Shown piece by piece: positions 24,821 to 36,850 of a DNA stretch of 64,000 nt (positions are counted from its first letter, which is position 1; the number at the start of each line of letters is the position of its first letter). The stretch is from Pyxicephalus adspersus. Lineage: Eukaryota; Chordata; Amphibia; Anura; Pyxicephalidae. The DNA lies in the NCBI RefSeq assembly GCF_032062135.1, contig NC_092859.1, positions 109,214,621 to 109,278,620 on the forward strand. The letters run 5' to 3'. The notes under the pieces were generated by a model. The model saw only the letters and a list, made by a program, of their open reading frames with translations. It did not search any database and had not been told where the DNA came from. A program made the translations under genes and the position numbers.

Positions 24821-26627
24821 TTATGTAAAGTAAAAATTCTAAATTTATGTACGCATTAATGGCAAAGGTTTAACATGCCATAAAGATTATTAAAGGAAGA
24901 TTATGGTGTATCATTCCTTTCTCAAATATGTCAAACAACAAAAAATCTGAGGAACAGACTATGAGGCTATGGGACAATGCCAAATCAAACATACCAAATC
25001 TGCCTGTTGATTATGAGCATCCTAACCGCTTGATTGATAATGACAATGGAAAATAACCATCCAGGAAGGGTCTAATGATGTGTTAAATGTTGACATTGTT
25101 TATTAGCAGGTACGTTTTTTACTTCACTAAAAAATCAATACCTATGTGCACGGACGCTGTCTTATCAGATAACTGCCATTGAAAGATAATGCAACCACTG
25201 AAAGATGATGCATGTGATAATCAAATCTGCAGTTTATATTGATATATATATTTTAGAGAAGTAGTTGTGTTTGCTGGATCAGGCTAGAAAAAAATGTGTT
25301 ATATTCGTGAACTTGCAGAATAGCAAGTAATCATAACCACCTAACATACTTTCAGACACCAATTTGCTACAAATAGCTTCCAAAGCAGAGCATTTTAAAT
25401 AATGTCTTTAGTTTTTTTGCACAACCTCTTTTATTTCAGGCTTGACATGTCCCACAGAGTTTTTTGCTCATTAGAATTAATATCTTTACTTGCTTGTCAG
25501 ATGTGATTCTTGAAAAATATGCCATATTAAAGTAAATGGCTGTTTATTCCAAAAATCGTCAAAATCTTTAAAATATTCCAAATACTTGTTTTCAATCTTA
25601 AAACAGCTTCAACCACTGCTCCTAAAAAGAAGTAGAAAATAGATAATAGTGATGTCTATTTATGTTTTCACCAAACATTTACCCAACTTTTACCAAAGAT
25701 TTACACATTTGTAACAGAATTTAATTAGAAAATGTTTGCAACAACTTTTATGTTGATTTTTAGGTTTTTGTAATAGAATTTGAGTGAATCTGTCCGGAAT
25801 TCAGTTCTGTATGGAATTGATCAAATCTGCTTCAATACTTGAAGAACCTGAACTTGGCAGTAAACTCAATTGGATTCCATTGTAGCCTAAGCTCAGGCTA
25901 TATATAGGGTTAATAGGTAATCTTGTCAGGAATTATGTGGCTTACTGTGGTTTCTTTCTGGTGGCACTGTGTTTCTGCATGTCTTGCAATCTGGTGGCAC
26001 TGTATTGTACTGACTGGCATACTACAACACAATATACTATACCAGGCCACACACCTTAGAAAATTGGGCATAGGCACAGTTCCTTGCCATACAGAATACC
26101 CCAAAAAGAGATGGGGGAACTATTTATAATTGTGAAATCTAGAAACCTACTATATTAGAGGCAACCATATATCCAGATATTCACCTTGTTCCTGCAGAAT
26201 AGGTAGAGGGGTACATTTTCATTCCTTATCCCACTTTCACAAAGATTTGAAAAAAACACACACAGAGACTTACACTGAAATAAATACAGAACATATTTAC
26301 TGTATTTTAAAATATTGTTTATGTGACCAAGTAAATCAATTGTCAATCACATTATCCAGCCATGTAATCTGTGTCTGTCATGTTGTCCAGGTATGTAACC
26401 CATGTCAATCAATAAAACCCACCACCTACTAATCTGTACATGCCACGTTACCATTGCTAAATGACGGATTCACAGGCTGTGCTAATAGTACAAGGAATCC
26501 TGGGCAAAGTTATTGGAGCACATTTTACCAACAATCAACATAATATTACTGTCACAAAAACAGTCATAGGAGACACATGTAGGCTGCCACTGCTGACCTA
26601 TCATTCTTAAAATGCTATTGCTTGTCT
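24821..26627. other. AT-rich non-coding DNA
   Basis: No gene or bounded repeat was recognised. Confidence 0.5.
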
Positions 26628-27177
26628 TTAACCTCCTGAGCAGTTCATTTCTGTCCGGATTTATATGTCTAAAAGCGGTACATTTATTTTACAGTATAAT
26701 ATATTAGTATGAGCATATTAAGTTTGAAACACAAAATCATGTCAAAATAATAAACTAATAAAAATGATAAAAATCATATATATTTTTTTTCTAAATTTTT
26801 TTAAACTTTTTTTTAAATAAATATTATACTCATACTATTATATTATACTGTAAAATAAAGGTTCGTGAAAAACAATACTGCTTTTACACATGTAAATCCA
26901 CTGTATTGCATTTAATACAGTTGTTTTGTATTCAATGCAATACAAATAGATTTGAATTTCCTGCCCCACCCTGAACGGAATGTCCGCATGCACTCCCCGG
27001 TGACTCATCGTGTGCTGAGAACGCTGGCCGTAGGAAGGAAGAAGCCGGATCACGTAAGCGCTTTATTTACTATTGTTTTCCATAGGTTTACCTACTCCGA
27101 GTGTGACTCAGGGTTACTGCTTCCAGCATCTTTTTTCCACCACGAGTCACACTCGGGATTACTGCTGGGGAGGTTAG
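26628..27177. mobile_element. piggyBac-like MITE, inverted relative of 8039-9204
   Basis: It starts at TTAA (26628-26631) with CCTCCTGAGCAGTT and ends ACTGCTGGGGAGG next to TTAG (27174-27177), so the right TTAA has decayed by one base. Shared text with the element at 8039-9204 includes AAAAGCGGTACA near the left end. The right part carries the GAGTGTGACTC...GAGTCACACTC inverted module (27098-27155). Segments around 26910-27050 match 8330-8360 and 8725-8820 in the other element. Confidence 0.65.
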
Positions 27178-27490
27178 TACTGATACTTTAGCCTTGATAT
27201 TCTCTGAATTACTATTCTGTAGAAAATATAAAGAACTCTAACTTTTATTTTCCATTAGTTGTCTTTATCTTTGTTGCAAAAGTGATGATAATATTATATG
27301 TGCAATAATGAACAACTCAAGTGAAGCAACATGCAAAAAAATAGGTTTCAGACATGGTTTATTCGGAATCTGTTTTTAGAAGTATTGATGCTCAGAACAC
27401 AGCTTAGTCACTTTTACTTTCATAAAAAAGCAGCAAATTATTCTTTAATATGTCTTTTATGGTATGTTCTATTAAAGCAGGTAAACACAT

Positions 27491-27697
27491 TGGGCCTGAT
27501 TTATTAAAGCTCTTGGAGAGAATACACTTTTATCAGTGAAGCTGGGTGATCTAGGAAACCTGAAATGGATTTCTTCAAAGTCATTAGCAATTTTTTTGAA
27601 TCCTGGACCAGATATATTTCAGGTTGCTGGATCACCCAGCTTCACTGATGAAAGTGTATCCTCTCTAGCCTTGGGGAGCTTTAATAAATCCAGCCCA
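27491..27697. mobile_element. Palindromic MITE family P, copy 1
   Basis: A 207-bp imperfect palindrome. The left arm TGGGCCTGATTTATTAAAGC is inverted by the right arm GCTTTAATAAATCCAGCCCA. Inside, AAGCTGGGTGATC...GATCACCCAGCTT is nearly exact. Family members are at 55329-55545, 58821-58995 and, as a fragment, about 49144-49228. It is non-coding. Confidence 0.8.
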
Positions 27698-27764
27698 TTA
27701 AATAAAAAAAACCTGCATCCTTCTGATAAATTTTAAACAATGGCTAACAGCAAACAACACAAAG

Positions 27765-27895
27765 GGATCTATTTGTAAAACAGGGAATCTGATGTTTCCT
27801 CAAAAATTCCCTGGTGAGAATCAATTACTGCCATTAAAACACATAGACCTGGAAGATGTTTGAGGGAATATATGATTCCCTAAATAGAGCCCAAA
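27765..27895 (+). repeat. Short dispersed repeat family Q, copy 1
   Basis: It contains CAGGGAATCTGATGTTTCCT, AATCAATTACTGCCATTAAA and a terminal GATTCCCTAAATAGAGCCC. The reverse complement of 59632-59758 matches along most of its length, and 28975-29093 matches the central part. The ends are partly inverted (GGGATCTATTTG against AAATAGAGCCC), suggesting another MITE family. Confidence 0.65.
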
Positions 27896-28974
27896 ATGTC
27901 CAATATAATAACCAGAAAAGATTCATTTGTTCTCCTCCTGGTTTAGTTTTTGTTTGTTTCCTGGGACTTGAATTTCCCAGACCTCCTGTCCACCTGCTGC
28001 TTTAGTGTCCATGTAATGGTATTTATATTAGATGGTTGAATGGTTGTTGAAAATGTCAGGTCATAAAATAAATTGAGTTTTACTTTAGCCTAATTTAAAT
28101 CTAGCAATGATTATTATATTAAATGAGGTTTTCTTTGTCCCAAATTACCATTAGAAAAAGAATATCAGTTTTTTACTCACGTCACACTAGAGGATGGTAT
28201 TGAGTCTTCAAGTGTTTAAAATATGTTCATGTGATTTACACTTTTAAATAATGGTTTTAAAAATAATTCAACATGAATATGTTTACCCATGGTCATTTTT
28301 TTGGCATTTCTCTAAATTATTGTTTGGAATTTTAGCAGTGATGGCTGGATTTTGTGCTCTAGGTTTATACTCAAGTCAAAGCAGGTTACCCGTATTTCCA
28401 GATTTAAAAATGTACATCAGTTGATTTTTTGCTTGGTTTGTATTCAAGTATATACAGAAATTCTATTTGTTGTGTCACATGAAGATTACTATAGCATATG
28501 ATCCAGATCTACATGTAGGAGCTGTAACAATTTTAACAGCCTATATTTTAAATTCTATTTCTTTAACATTTGATGCAACAAATATACCCGCAAGGCAAGC
28601 AGCAATGCAAGGAGATGTTTTATCTCATGAGCACTGAGCTAGTTTCATTTACTTTCCTATTTATTTTTTCGGTGTATCATGATTATTATGCTACTTAATA
28701 AATATGCCCAACTATGCACTGTTATCTGAGGATAATTCAAACACATTTACATTTCAGTAACATTCATATACAGCCATTGGTCTCTAATACATCCACAAGT
28801 ACAATAAAATGCACTAGCTTGCTTAGAGAAATATATTATGCTTATATACCATACTAAACTCAAAACTATAATATAAAGCAGGTCAGTAATGGTTTGCAGT
28901 CATAGTATTGTTCCTCTGGAATCCGCTGTTAATAGCATATTGTGATTGTACTGCCTAAAAGCAGTAAATCTGAC
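27896..28974. other. AT-rich non-coding DNA
   Basis: No gene or repeat was recognised. Confidence 0.5.
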
Positions 28975-29093
28975 ATTTATCAAACGTTTGCTAGTGGTTA
29001 AACAATCACTGCCATTAAAAATACATGGGCCTAAAAAATTCCCCAACAAATAAGGCTTGGTGAACTTCACATTCACTAATTTCTAAATAGACA
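28975..29093 (+). repeat. Family Q repeat, diverged copy
   Basis: It shares the CACTGCCATTAAAAATACAT core and a CTAAATAGACAC end with 27765-27895. It sits just upstream of the L1. Confidence 0.5.
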
Positions 29094-29316
29094 CTTAAAT
29101 AAAAGGTCACAAAACAACTTTCACTCAAACCTATACAGTAGTTAGGCCTACAAAAGAAAATGTACTGGTGCGCATGCGCCGCCGTTGATGCAGGACATGC
29201 ATTAGACGGCTCGGCACCCCCCGGCTCCTACAACGGCTCCTAGGGCAGCGGTTTTCGGCAGCCACGCTACCCGTGCACAGCCTGAAGCTCCGGAGCGCAC
29301 TTCCTCCTATCGGGAC

Positions 29317-30342
29317 ATGGTAGGCAAATCGGGGATGAAGCAGAAGGAGCGTAATCCCCGCACTCAGTCCCAGCGGCCGGGTCCTAAGATGGCGGCACTC
29401 CGGGACATCCACGTGGCTGCAGGCTCTGCCTCTCTTGAAAGGGAGCAGGAATTACAGGCAGGTACTGGAAGGGGATTAATGGACTAGGGGTGGGAAGGGA
29501 GTTCTCCCCACTCCTCCCTGGACAGCATCCAACATTCTCAGGATTCTTCCTGCAGCTTTAGATCGCAGCCCAGATTGTATCTTAACCTGGCTCAATTATT
29601 GCAATCAGAATTGTCCAAAGTTACTGTGACTATCACATCCGAATTGCGCCAAGATTTACAGAACCTGGGCAATAGAATTGATATATTTGAGAAAAAAGTG
29701 GATGAAACGGTGACGCAGGTTACCCGGAATTCCAAAGAGATATCAGTTTTACATGGTTGGATTGAAGACCTCCAGCTTAAGCTGGATGACTTGGAAAATA
29801 GGTCTTGCAGGAATAACTTTAGGATTAGGGGCCTCCCTGAATCAGTGAAGGATGTTACAGAAGCTGTGCAGCGTTTCTTACAGAATCTCTTGCCTGACGT
29901 ACCAGAGTCACACTTTGTAATTGATAGGGCGCACAGGGCCTTGGTGGCGCCTAAGCAAAATGGCCCACCCAGAGATGTTATTGTCAAGCCACATTATTTC
30001 TCTACAAAAGAAGCCTTGTTGAAAGTAACAAGGGGTATGGATCATATTGAGATGGAACCATTTACCATTCAACGTAGGCGGGCGCTTAAACCCCTATTAC
30101 AAGTTCTGATTGATCACAAAATTAAATACAGGTGGGCTTTCCCTTTAAGACTGATTTTTCAACTCCAGGGGAAGAGTTTTTCTTTTTCTTCTTTTGATGA
30201 GGGTGAACAAATCCTTAAAGACTTGGAACTAATTCAGAAGGCGGATGTTCCCCATGCGCAAGACCAGGAAGCCGCTGCATCTTTGTACCCAATATGGAAC
30301 AAGGTGAAGGCATCTGGGAAGCACTCTCAGAAGACGCCCTGA
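29317..30342 (+). pseudogene. L1 ORF1 protein (RNA-binding), one in-frame stop
   Basis: From the ATG at 29317 the frame runs 341 codons to TGA at 30340-30342, interrupted only by TAG at 29485-29487 (codon 57). Other in-frame ATGs are at 29335 and 29389. After the stop the frame is open without an ATG near its start (first codon TTG at 29575), so the upstream ATG is the likely ancestral start. A heptad-rich helix spans codons about 95-165 and would form the trimer coiled coil. NNFRIRGLPES at codons 166-176 opens the RRM, DRAHR lies at 203-207, and RDVIVK near 219-224. A C-terminal domain has RRRALKPLLQ and YRWAFP. The family binds its own transcript and acts as a chaperone. A single substitution separates this copy from an intact ORF1. 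Confidence 0.85.
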
Positions 30343-31084
30343 AATGGTCTGCGGGACGCTATCCATTTTTTTTTTTTTTTGATGACTACCTCTTTTAGAC
30401 ACTTTGCTAGAGTCTTTACTAAAATTGAGTTAAAGCTTGTGTTCTAACTGCTGACATAAGTTTGGGTGCTTTGTCTTGGTAGTCAATAGGCTACAGTTCT
30501 AATATTGATAACATGTTGTTTTCAGTATATTGCTTCATTTTTGATTAGCACTAGTCATAGATGAAGAAGGGTTTTTTTTTTTTTTTTGGGCTGTTTGTTC
30601 AGTGGCTGCCAAGCCAGTATCAAGCATGTGATTTCCCTGGGTTGATATGTTGACTGCTTTGCCAAATTCATATGGATGGGAACACATGTCTCCTTATATA
30701 TATCTTGGGGGGTTGTGGGTTCTGGGGGGGTTACACATGCCCTCACCTGACAGGGATTCTGATTCGGGTCTTATTTATTTGTTTGGCCCGGTCGGATTCT
30801 CCCTGACGAAATTGAGTTTTTTAGAGCTCCTAAATGCACGGGAGGTGAGGCTTCCCCCCGAGATCCGGGATTTGATGACTCCCGGGGTTCAGGGAGGGAA
30901 CTGATCCTCCCTGGTTGACGACAAAATTTTTTGATGCGCTGTTTGACTGTTATTCGTTTATTTTTGGTTGGTCGCTTGTCTTTTGTGTGTTTTTTTGTGT
31001 TGTTCTTGTTTTCCCGTGGTTTCCTTATTTCCCCCCTCACCCTCAGAGGAAGTGCTAACATGATGCCATTTGCTATACCCACTC
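30343..31084 (+). other. Inter-ORF region of the L1
   Basis: About 740 bp separate ORF1 and ORF2, longer than the short gap of mammalian L1s. Two poly-T runs (about 30367-30380 and 30571-30587) and a T-rich stretch near 30930-31020 are visible. I see no coding segment with L1 similarity. It may be family-typical or may hold an insertion. Confidence 0.5.
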
Positions 31085-34000
31085 ATGATGACCGAGCCTC
31101 CTAAGGTGCCTCAACTTCCTGCAAAGCTAAGGCTGCTTTCCCATAATGTTCAAGGCCTTAATTCCCCGATCAAACGGTCTAAGGCTTTTCACTATAAAAA
31201 TTCCTTGAAGGTGGACATTTTAGCCTTGCAGGAAACGCATTTTTCCAATACCTCGGTTCCATGATACTTCCATAAAAATTATCCCATTTTTTATAATGCA
31301 AACTCGGATAGGAAGAAATGTGGGGTTCTTTTGTGTTTTCGGAAAAGTTTGAACTTCGCTCCTCAGGAGGTCTTTAGGGACCCAGGAGGTAGGTTCCTGA
31401 TAGTGGTTGGGTATGTGGGTTCACAGCTCATTACGGTATAGTATCCTACTATGCGCCCAATGAGGGTCAATTGGCGTTTTTCCATGCTATGTTGAATGAT
31501 ATATGGTCCAGAGTAAAGGGATCTCTTAACTTGTTGGGTAATTCTAATCTGGCTCTGGATCATATTTTGGATAGTTCTACACTAAGTAGATATAGGGACC
31601 CCCCCAAAAAAAGTCATGGTTTTTCCCTCTTGTTGGGAAAATATGGCCTTATAGATTGTTGGTGAGAGATGAACCCATCGGCCAGGGACTATACCTATTT
31701 CTCAGCGGCTCATAACCAATACTTCCGTATTGACCATGGGTTTGTTCTGTCTCAAATGCTTCCTAATGTACTTGGGGCCCAAATCTTGTCAACCCCGTGG
31801 TCCGATCATGACCCCTTAGCTCTGTATCTGACGGGATTTAGCCGACCTCAGGTCAGTTTCCGCTGGAGATTTATTGAGTTTTGTGTCGGATACAATGGTA
31901 AGAGGGAAATAGAATCACTGCTAACTGGCTATTTTCAGACTAATATTGCAAGCGAGACTTCCCCAGCCATTAACTGGGAAGCCCATAAAGCCTATATTAG
32001 GGGGGAGTTAATCAAGATAGGGGCATCCCGTAAAAGGGCACACAATAAATTGATTGATGCCTGTCTCCAAGAATATCATGGATTGCAGCGACAGCACAAG
32101 GCCACCCCCCTTTCTGGACTGAAGTCCCAGCTGGAGGCTAAACGCACTGAACTTAATTTGCTCCCGACAACTAGGGCAGAGAAGTCTATACGCTGGGCCT
32201 CTCACAAATTTTTTTTATGGAGCGACAAACCTGGCAGCCTATTGGTTAGTAAACTTAACCCTAGGCCTAAGTTCCATGCTCTTCCCAAAATTAAGGTCAA
32301 AGATGGTAAATTTTCCCATAACCCTGAAAAAATATTGGCTGCTTTTGAAGATTTTTATGGTCGATTGTACAGCTCCGAGGAGTCATTATCGAGTGCAGGA
32401 ATAGTAGAGTTTCTTAACAGGGTTGATTTGCCCAAATTACACCCTAAACATAAAGCTAATGTGAAATGTCCATTCACGATTGAGGAATTGAAGGGGGCCC
32501 TCAAAGTTATTAAACTAGGCAGTTTGCCTGGGCCGGATGGCTTCTCCAACTTGCACTATAAAACATTCATCCCGGTGTTAGCACCGCATCTGGTCGGTTA
32601 TCTTAATTATTTACGGGAGGGGAACTCTTTAATGGGTGACGCCAATAGAGCATTTATTAGTGTGATCCCCAAACCGGGCAAGGATGCATCAGAGATTGCT
32701 AACTACAGGCCAGTTTCCTTAATAAACTGTGACCTCAAAATTATGACAAAGATTATGTTGACCCGACTAGGCTCCTTTCTGGGGGCATATATCCACCCAG
32801 ATCAGGTGGGTTTTATGCAACATAGACAGGCACCAGATCAAACAAGAAGGGCTATTGATCCTATATCAGTGGTTAACTCTAGCTGGGATGGAGGCCTTCC
32901 ACGCCAAGCTTTGTTGCTTTCCTTAGATCTCCAAAAGGCGTTTGACAGTTTAACCTGGGGGTATTTATTTCAGGTTCTTTCCAGGATGAACTTTGGGGCT
33001 CACTTTATTAATTTGTTGTTGGCGCTTTATGACACCCCAGAAGCGAAAATATCGTTGGGGGGTTTCTTTTCTAAGTCACTTACAATTAGAAGAGGGACCA
33101 GGCAGGGTTGTCCTCTCTCGCCTCTTCTGTTTGCTTTGGCAATTGAACCCCTGGCAATAGCCATACGCATGGACCCGAATATTAAGGGAATTAAGTGTGG
33201 TCAAACTGAACATAAATGTGCTCTCTTTGCAGATGATATTCTGATGTTTATTACCTCCCCAACCACTACGTTGCCCAATCTTATGAAACTCCTAGACGAA
33301 TTCTCGTTATGCTCAGGCTTACGGGTGAATAATGCTAGGTCCCAAGCCCTCAATATAAATATACCCATAGGGACGCTGACAGGGATCCAGGACAAATTTG
33401 ACTTCAGCTGGCGTAAGGAGTCTATTCAGTATTTAGGCATTCAGTTGACCCCTACTTATAGTACTCTTTACAAACTTAACTACGCACCCCTTTTTAAAAA
33501 ACTTTACGCAGATCTCAGGCGATGGGCTCTCTCTCCTCCTTCGTGGTTGGGACGTATAGCTGCGGTCAAAATGAACCTGTTCCCTAGATTGCTTTATTTA
33601 TTCTGCACCCTCCCCGTTCAGGTCCCTATGAGAGAGATATTACTCATCCAGTCTAGAGTAATGAGGTTTATCTGGGCAGGGAAAAAAGCCAGAATTCGAA
33701 AAGACACCCTATTTGCTCCTAAACGCATGGGAGGACTAGGAGATCCACACTTGAAATATTATTATGTGGAGGCTCAGGTGGCACAATTTTCGTTGAGTAC
33801 TCTGCATGGAGTCCGACCTCAGTGGGTTGAGATAGAGAACCAGGACTGCTTTCCGGGCTCTATAGAATCCCTTATGTGGCGTAGGAAGGGCCCGAGAGGA
33901 TTAATAAAATGCCCCGCCCTGTCTCATTCCATTCAGCTGTGGGATAAATTCAGCAGACACCCAACATTATCCTCAGGTCATAAACCTCTTACCCCACTCT

Positions 34001-34131
34001 GGAATAATCCAGATTTTCCGCCGGGTCAACACCCGGCTGACTTTAATTGGTGGATCTCCAAGGGCTTTCGAGAAATTTCCAGAGAAGACAAAATGTATCT
34101 TTTTTTAACTTTTCTTAAAAAAACATCTTAA
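31085..34131 (+). pseudogene. L1 ORF2: APE endonuclease and reverse transcriptase, truncated
   Basis: From the ATG at 31085 the endonuclease begins with LRLLSHNVQGLNS and LALQETHF. TGA at 31262-31264 and TAG at 31439-31441 are in frame, and a frameshift follows near 31449. The usual GDFN catalytic motif reads GNSN (about 31540-31551), so the nuclease has lost key residues. TGA at 31663-31665 is the last early stop. From 31669 an open stretch of 820 codons holds WSDHDPL (end of the endonuclease) and the RT: GPDGFS, ANYRPVSLIN, motif A LDLQKAFDSL (D at residue 420), motif B GTRQGCPLSP (476-485), motif C FADD (520-523; 33226-33237), and YLGIQL. The C-terminus ends at LTFLKKTS, roughly 250 residues short of usual L1 ORF2 length. 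RT motifs look intact although the nuclease is broken. Confidence 0.88.
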
Positions 34132-34134
34132 ACA

Positions 34135-36299
34135 TAGTGGTAACTAATTTTAGCTTCCAATGTCAATTTAAACATCAATTTCAATCACCTTGTTGGTAAT
34201 TATGATTTTTGTGCACTTTTCTTTCAGCTGAGTAAGTGGCTTCCAGCATTTTCTGTATTGCTCTGAAGTAAATCAGCAGGGGCTTCTAAACTAAGGAGCA
34301 ACAGTTATCTCAGTTGGGACCCTTACTATAAAGCTTAAAAATGTGTCATCCACAAGTGGTTCAGCTTACTTGCTCATTATGGATAAAATAAAGTGACAGG
34401 AAAAGTGTAAAGGAAAGTGTTTTAAAACTTTCTTCTAAACCTTCTTCTTTTATATATTATATTTAGGAGTGTAAAGGGTTAATTCCCTCTTGCCAGTAAA
34501 TTATTCATTCCCTGCTGTCAGTTAATAAAATCTTTTCTTCTGCACACAAATTGTTATCACAAAGATGCCTCCTACACTCACAAATTGTCATGTTTAAATT
34601 GATGTAGAGAGTGTAGGTGTGCAGCACATTAGCAATATTTCTAAAGACTGCAGTGCAGAAAGTGACTAGATTGGAAATTCACCTGATTTTCATTTCTCAA
34701 TTAATTTTCTATCATTAAGTCAATTAGAGGTCACAGTTCCTAGTAGGAAAGGAAAAACAGCCCGTAAAAATCTTGTTCTTGGAAAAATACAATGTACAGT
34801 TCAGAATCAGATATAAAAAGATCATAACACAATAAAAAATAAAAAGATATATAAAAAGGAAAACATGGGCCAAAGTGTTTTGTTTTGATAAAACTAGGCT
34901 TAGTGTTAGGCTTCAGATCTGGATATTACTATATCTACATCTCACATTACTTTATTGTGGTGATCATTAGGAAGAATGCCTCGTACACTGCTGGCCACTC
35001 GGAAGAATGTCACCCTTACAGTCAAAAATATCATTGGTGTCACTTAAACTGACCTGAGAGGTTTTATGGCTGTTAGGCTCCTGACAACCCTGCTTAATTC
35101 TTGAGGTCCATGGTAGCATGGCACTTTGGAAATAAAACTGTACAGGCTAGACCAACTCATCATAACTAAATTCATTGCCTGCCACTGTTTTTGTAGGTGA
35201 TGACAAAAATACATATAGTTTAATTGCAGCAAAATCTAAAGGAAATCATTTAAAACATTTTCTTGTAGTAATAGCAACTTTCCTAATGTTATATAAAGAC
35301 ATCACGTTGAGCAGAAACTATGGGGACATTCCAGTAAATAAAGTTTGTCTGGGGCTAGGATTTAATTTTATATAGGAATTTGCTATGATGAAAAATATAT
35401 TTTTATAAAAAAATGTATTCTATACTTTTTTTATTATAGATTACCAATTTGGCTTTATATCTATTTATATTATGTATGTATATATGTATGATATATATAT
35501 ATATATATATATATAGTTATATTTATATATTATAGATTTTTGATTTGCAAAAATAATTTATCTGTTGTCAATATATAAAAAATCATGCACTCTTGCTGTG
35601 TTTTTTCTCTCCATTTCAAATCTAGGACCTACTCTCCAAGGCCTCTGAATGATGGTGCTTCCTATGGGAATACATTTTATACAAATTTTTTATCTTCACC
35701 CAGTGTGTTTATTATCTTTGCAAGTATACACATGTGCAATAGCATCATTAAGATCATCAAAGTTTGAGTGAAACTCAATGGTTTGTTCACTTTTTGTGTT
35801 GAAATTGTAGTGCTGTATTACACTTTAGTAAGATGACAAATTAGGATGTGATATTCACATATCCATTTTATGATTATTATGATTTTGTAGTTTTTATTTC
35901 AGCATTTTTGCTCACGTTTTATGTACTATTTCAATTTTATCATCATTGTCTTTCATTGTCAACATTGCCCTATTCCTATTTACAATTCAAACATGCAGTG
36001 GAAATTCTATGCCTCATCATATCCCTGTTTGCGTTTTATGCCTCAGTGAAAAAATATTGTCATTCATTACAAACACAAGTGTCTTAGCAGTTGACAAGAA
36101 GACAGCAGTGAAATATCCATAGTATGCTTCATGCAGACTCTTACTTAAATGTGACAAGATATCTGTACTTTTAGAAGGTAAAGCATTTCACAGAAGCATT
36201 TCCAAATGCCTTCAGCCGAATACAGGTATAAAGAGCTATATTTTTCCTAGCATAGTACAGACTTGTAACAGGATGAAATATATGGTGCCAAATTTAAAG
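34135..36299. other. AT-rich non-coding DNA
   Basis: No gene was recognised. An (AT)n run lies at about 35490-35515. Confidence 0.5.
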
Positions 36300-36850
36300 G
36301 TTATTTGGCATCATCTATCCCAATGACTCCTAAAAAGGGAATAAAGGGCCTGGATAAGGTTTCCAGTAATTGTGTTGCTGCAAGATTTTTTTTTAGGGAA
36401 CTAGGCCCGGAGTCTCCTAAAAGGAATGGGTGGTATAGGCATTCCTCCTTTTTGGCAGAGATTAGGAATGGCTCTGATGCATCTGGCCATTAATAAAAAG
36501 ACCCCTGCCTTTGTGTCAGTGTAAAGTGGTAGCCAAGGCCAGGTGGTGAAGCGGTGTGCAGTCTGTGGGCTGGGATAGCCGAGGAGGTCTCCCAAAGAGC
36601 CTGAGTCTAGGAGGGAGCAGGACTGGGTAGCCTATGTTGTGGGACTACAGACTGAGAAACTGCACACGTGTTATGAAGTTCAATCCTGGACAAGCTGCTT
36701 GGGCAGCAGGGATGTATTTACTTTCCTGTGGGACTTAACGAGGTAAACCATTTCTGTTTTACTGGATTTAGCTGATTTTTTTGGTATGCTGAATGGAAGC
36801 TACTGATTTGTGCCTATGCCGAAATGAAAGCACTTTTGTGAAGCAGTGCC
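36300..36850 (+). repeat. GC-richer segment, probably repeat-derived (unassigned)
   Basis: Base composition rises here compared with both sides, with AATAAAAAGACCCCTGCC at 36492 and a purine-rich stretch to about 36680. It resembles LTR-like sequence in composition, but no second copy, primer site or coding domain is visible in the window, so I leave it unassigned. Confidence 0.25.

Larger units (their letters stand above)
29161..34131 (+). mobile_element. L1-type LINE with both ORFs, 3' truncated
   Basis: A GC-rich 5' untranslated region starts at about 29161. It is followed by an L1-type ORF1 (29317-30342) and an ORF2 (31085-34131) with endonuclease and reverse transcriptase. The right end stops inside ORF2 at ...TTTCTTAAAAAAACATCTTAA, after which AT-rich unrelated sequence follows. 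The 3' untranslated region, tail and about the last quarter of ORF2 are missing. I could not find a convincing target-site duplication. LINEs normally lose the 5' end, so this polarity is odd. Confidence 0.85.

Noticed and set aside
29592..29987. 131-codon minus-strand frame opposite L1 ORF1
   Set aside because: It is a shadow of the real ORF1 coding frame on the plus strand.
29575..30342. ORF1 taken to start at 29575
   Set aside because: That first codon is TTG. The in-frame ATGs upstream at 29317, 29335 and 29389, with one intervening stop, give a better ancestral start.
29149..34095. AAAATGTA near both ends of the L1 as a target-site duplication
   Set aside because: It is only 8 bp, and the right copy lies inside ORF2 coding sequence rather than after the junction.
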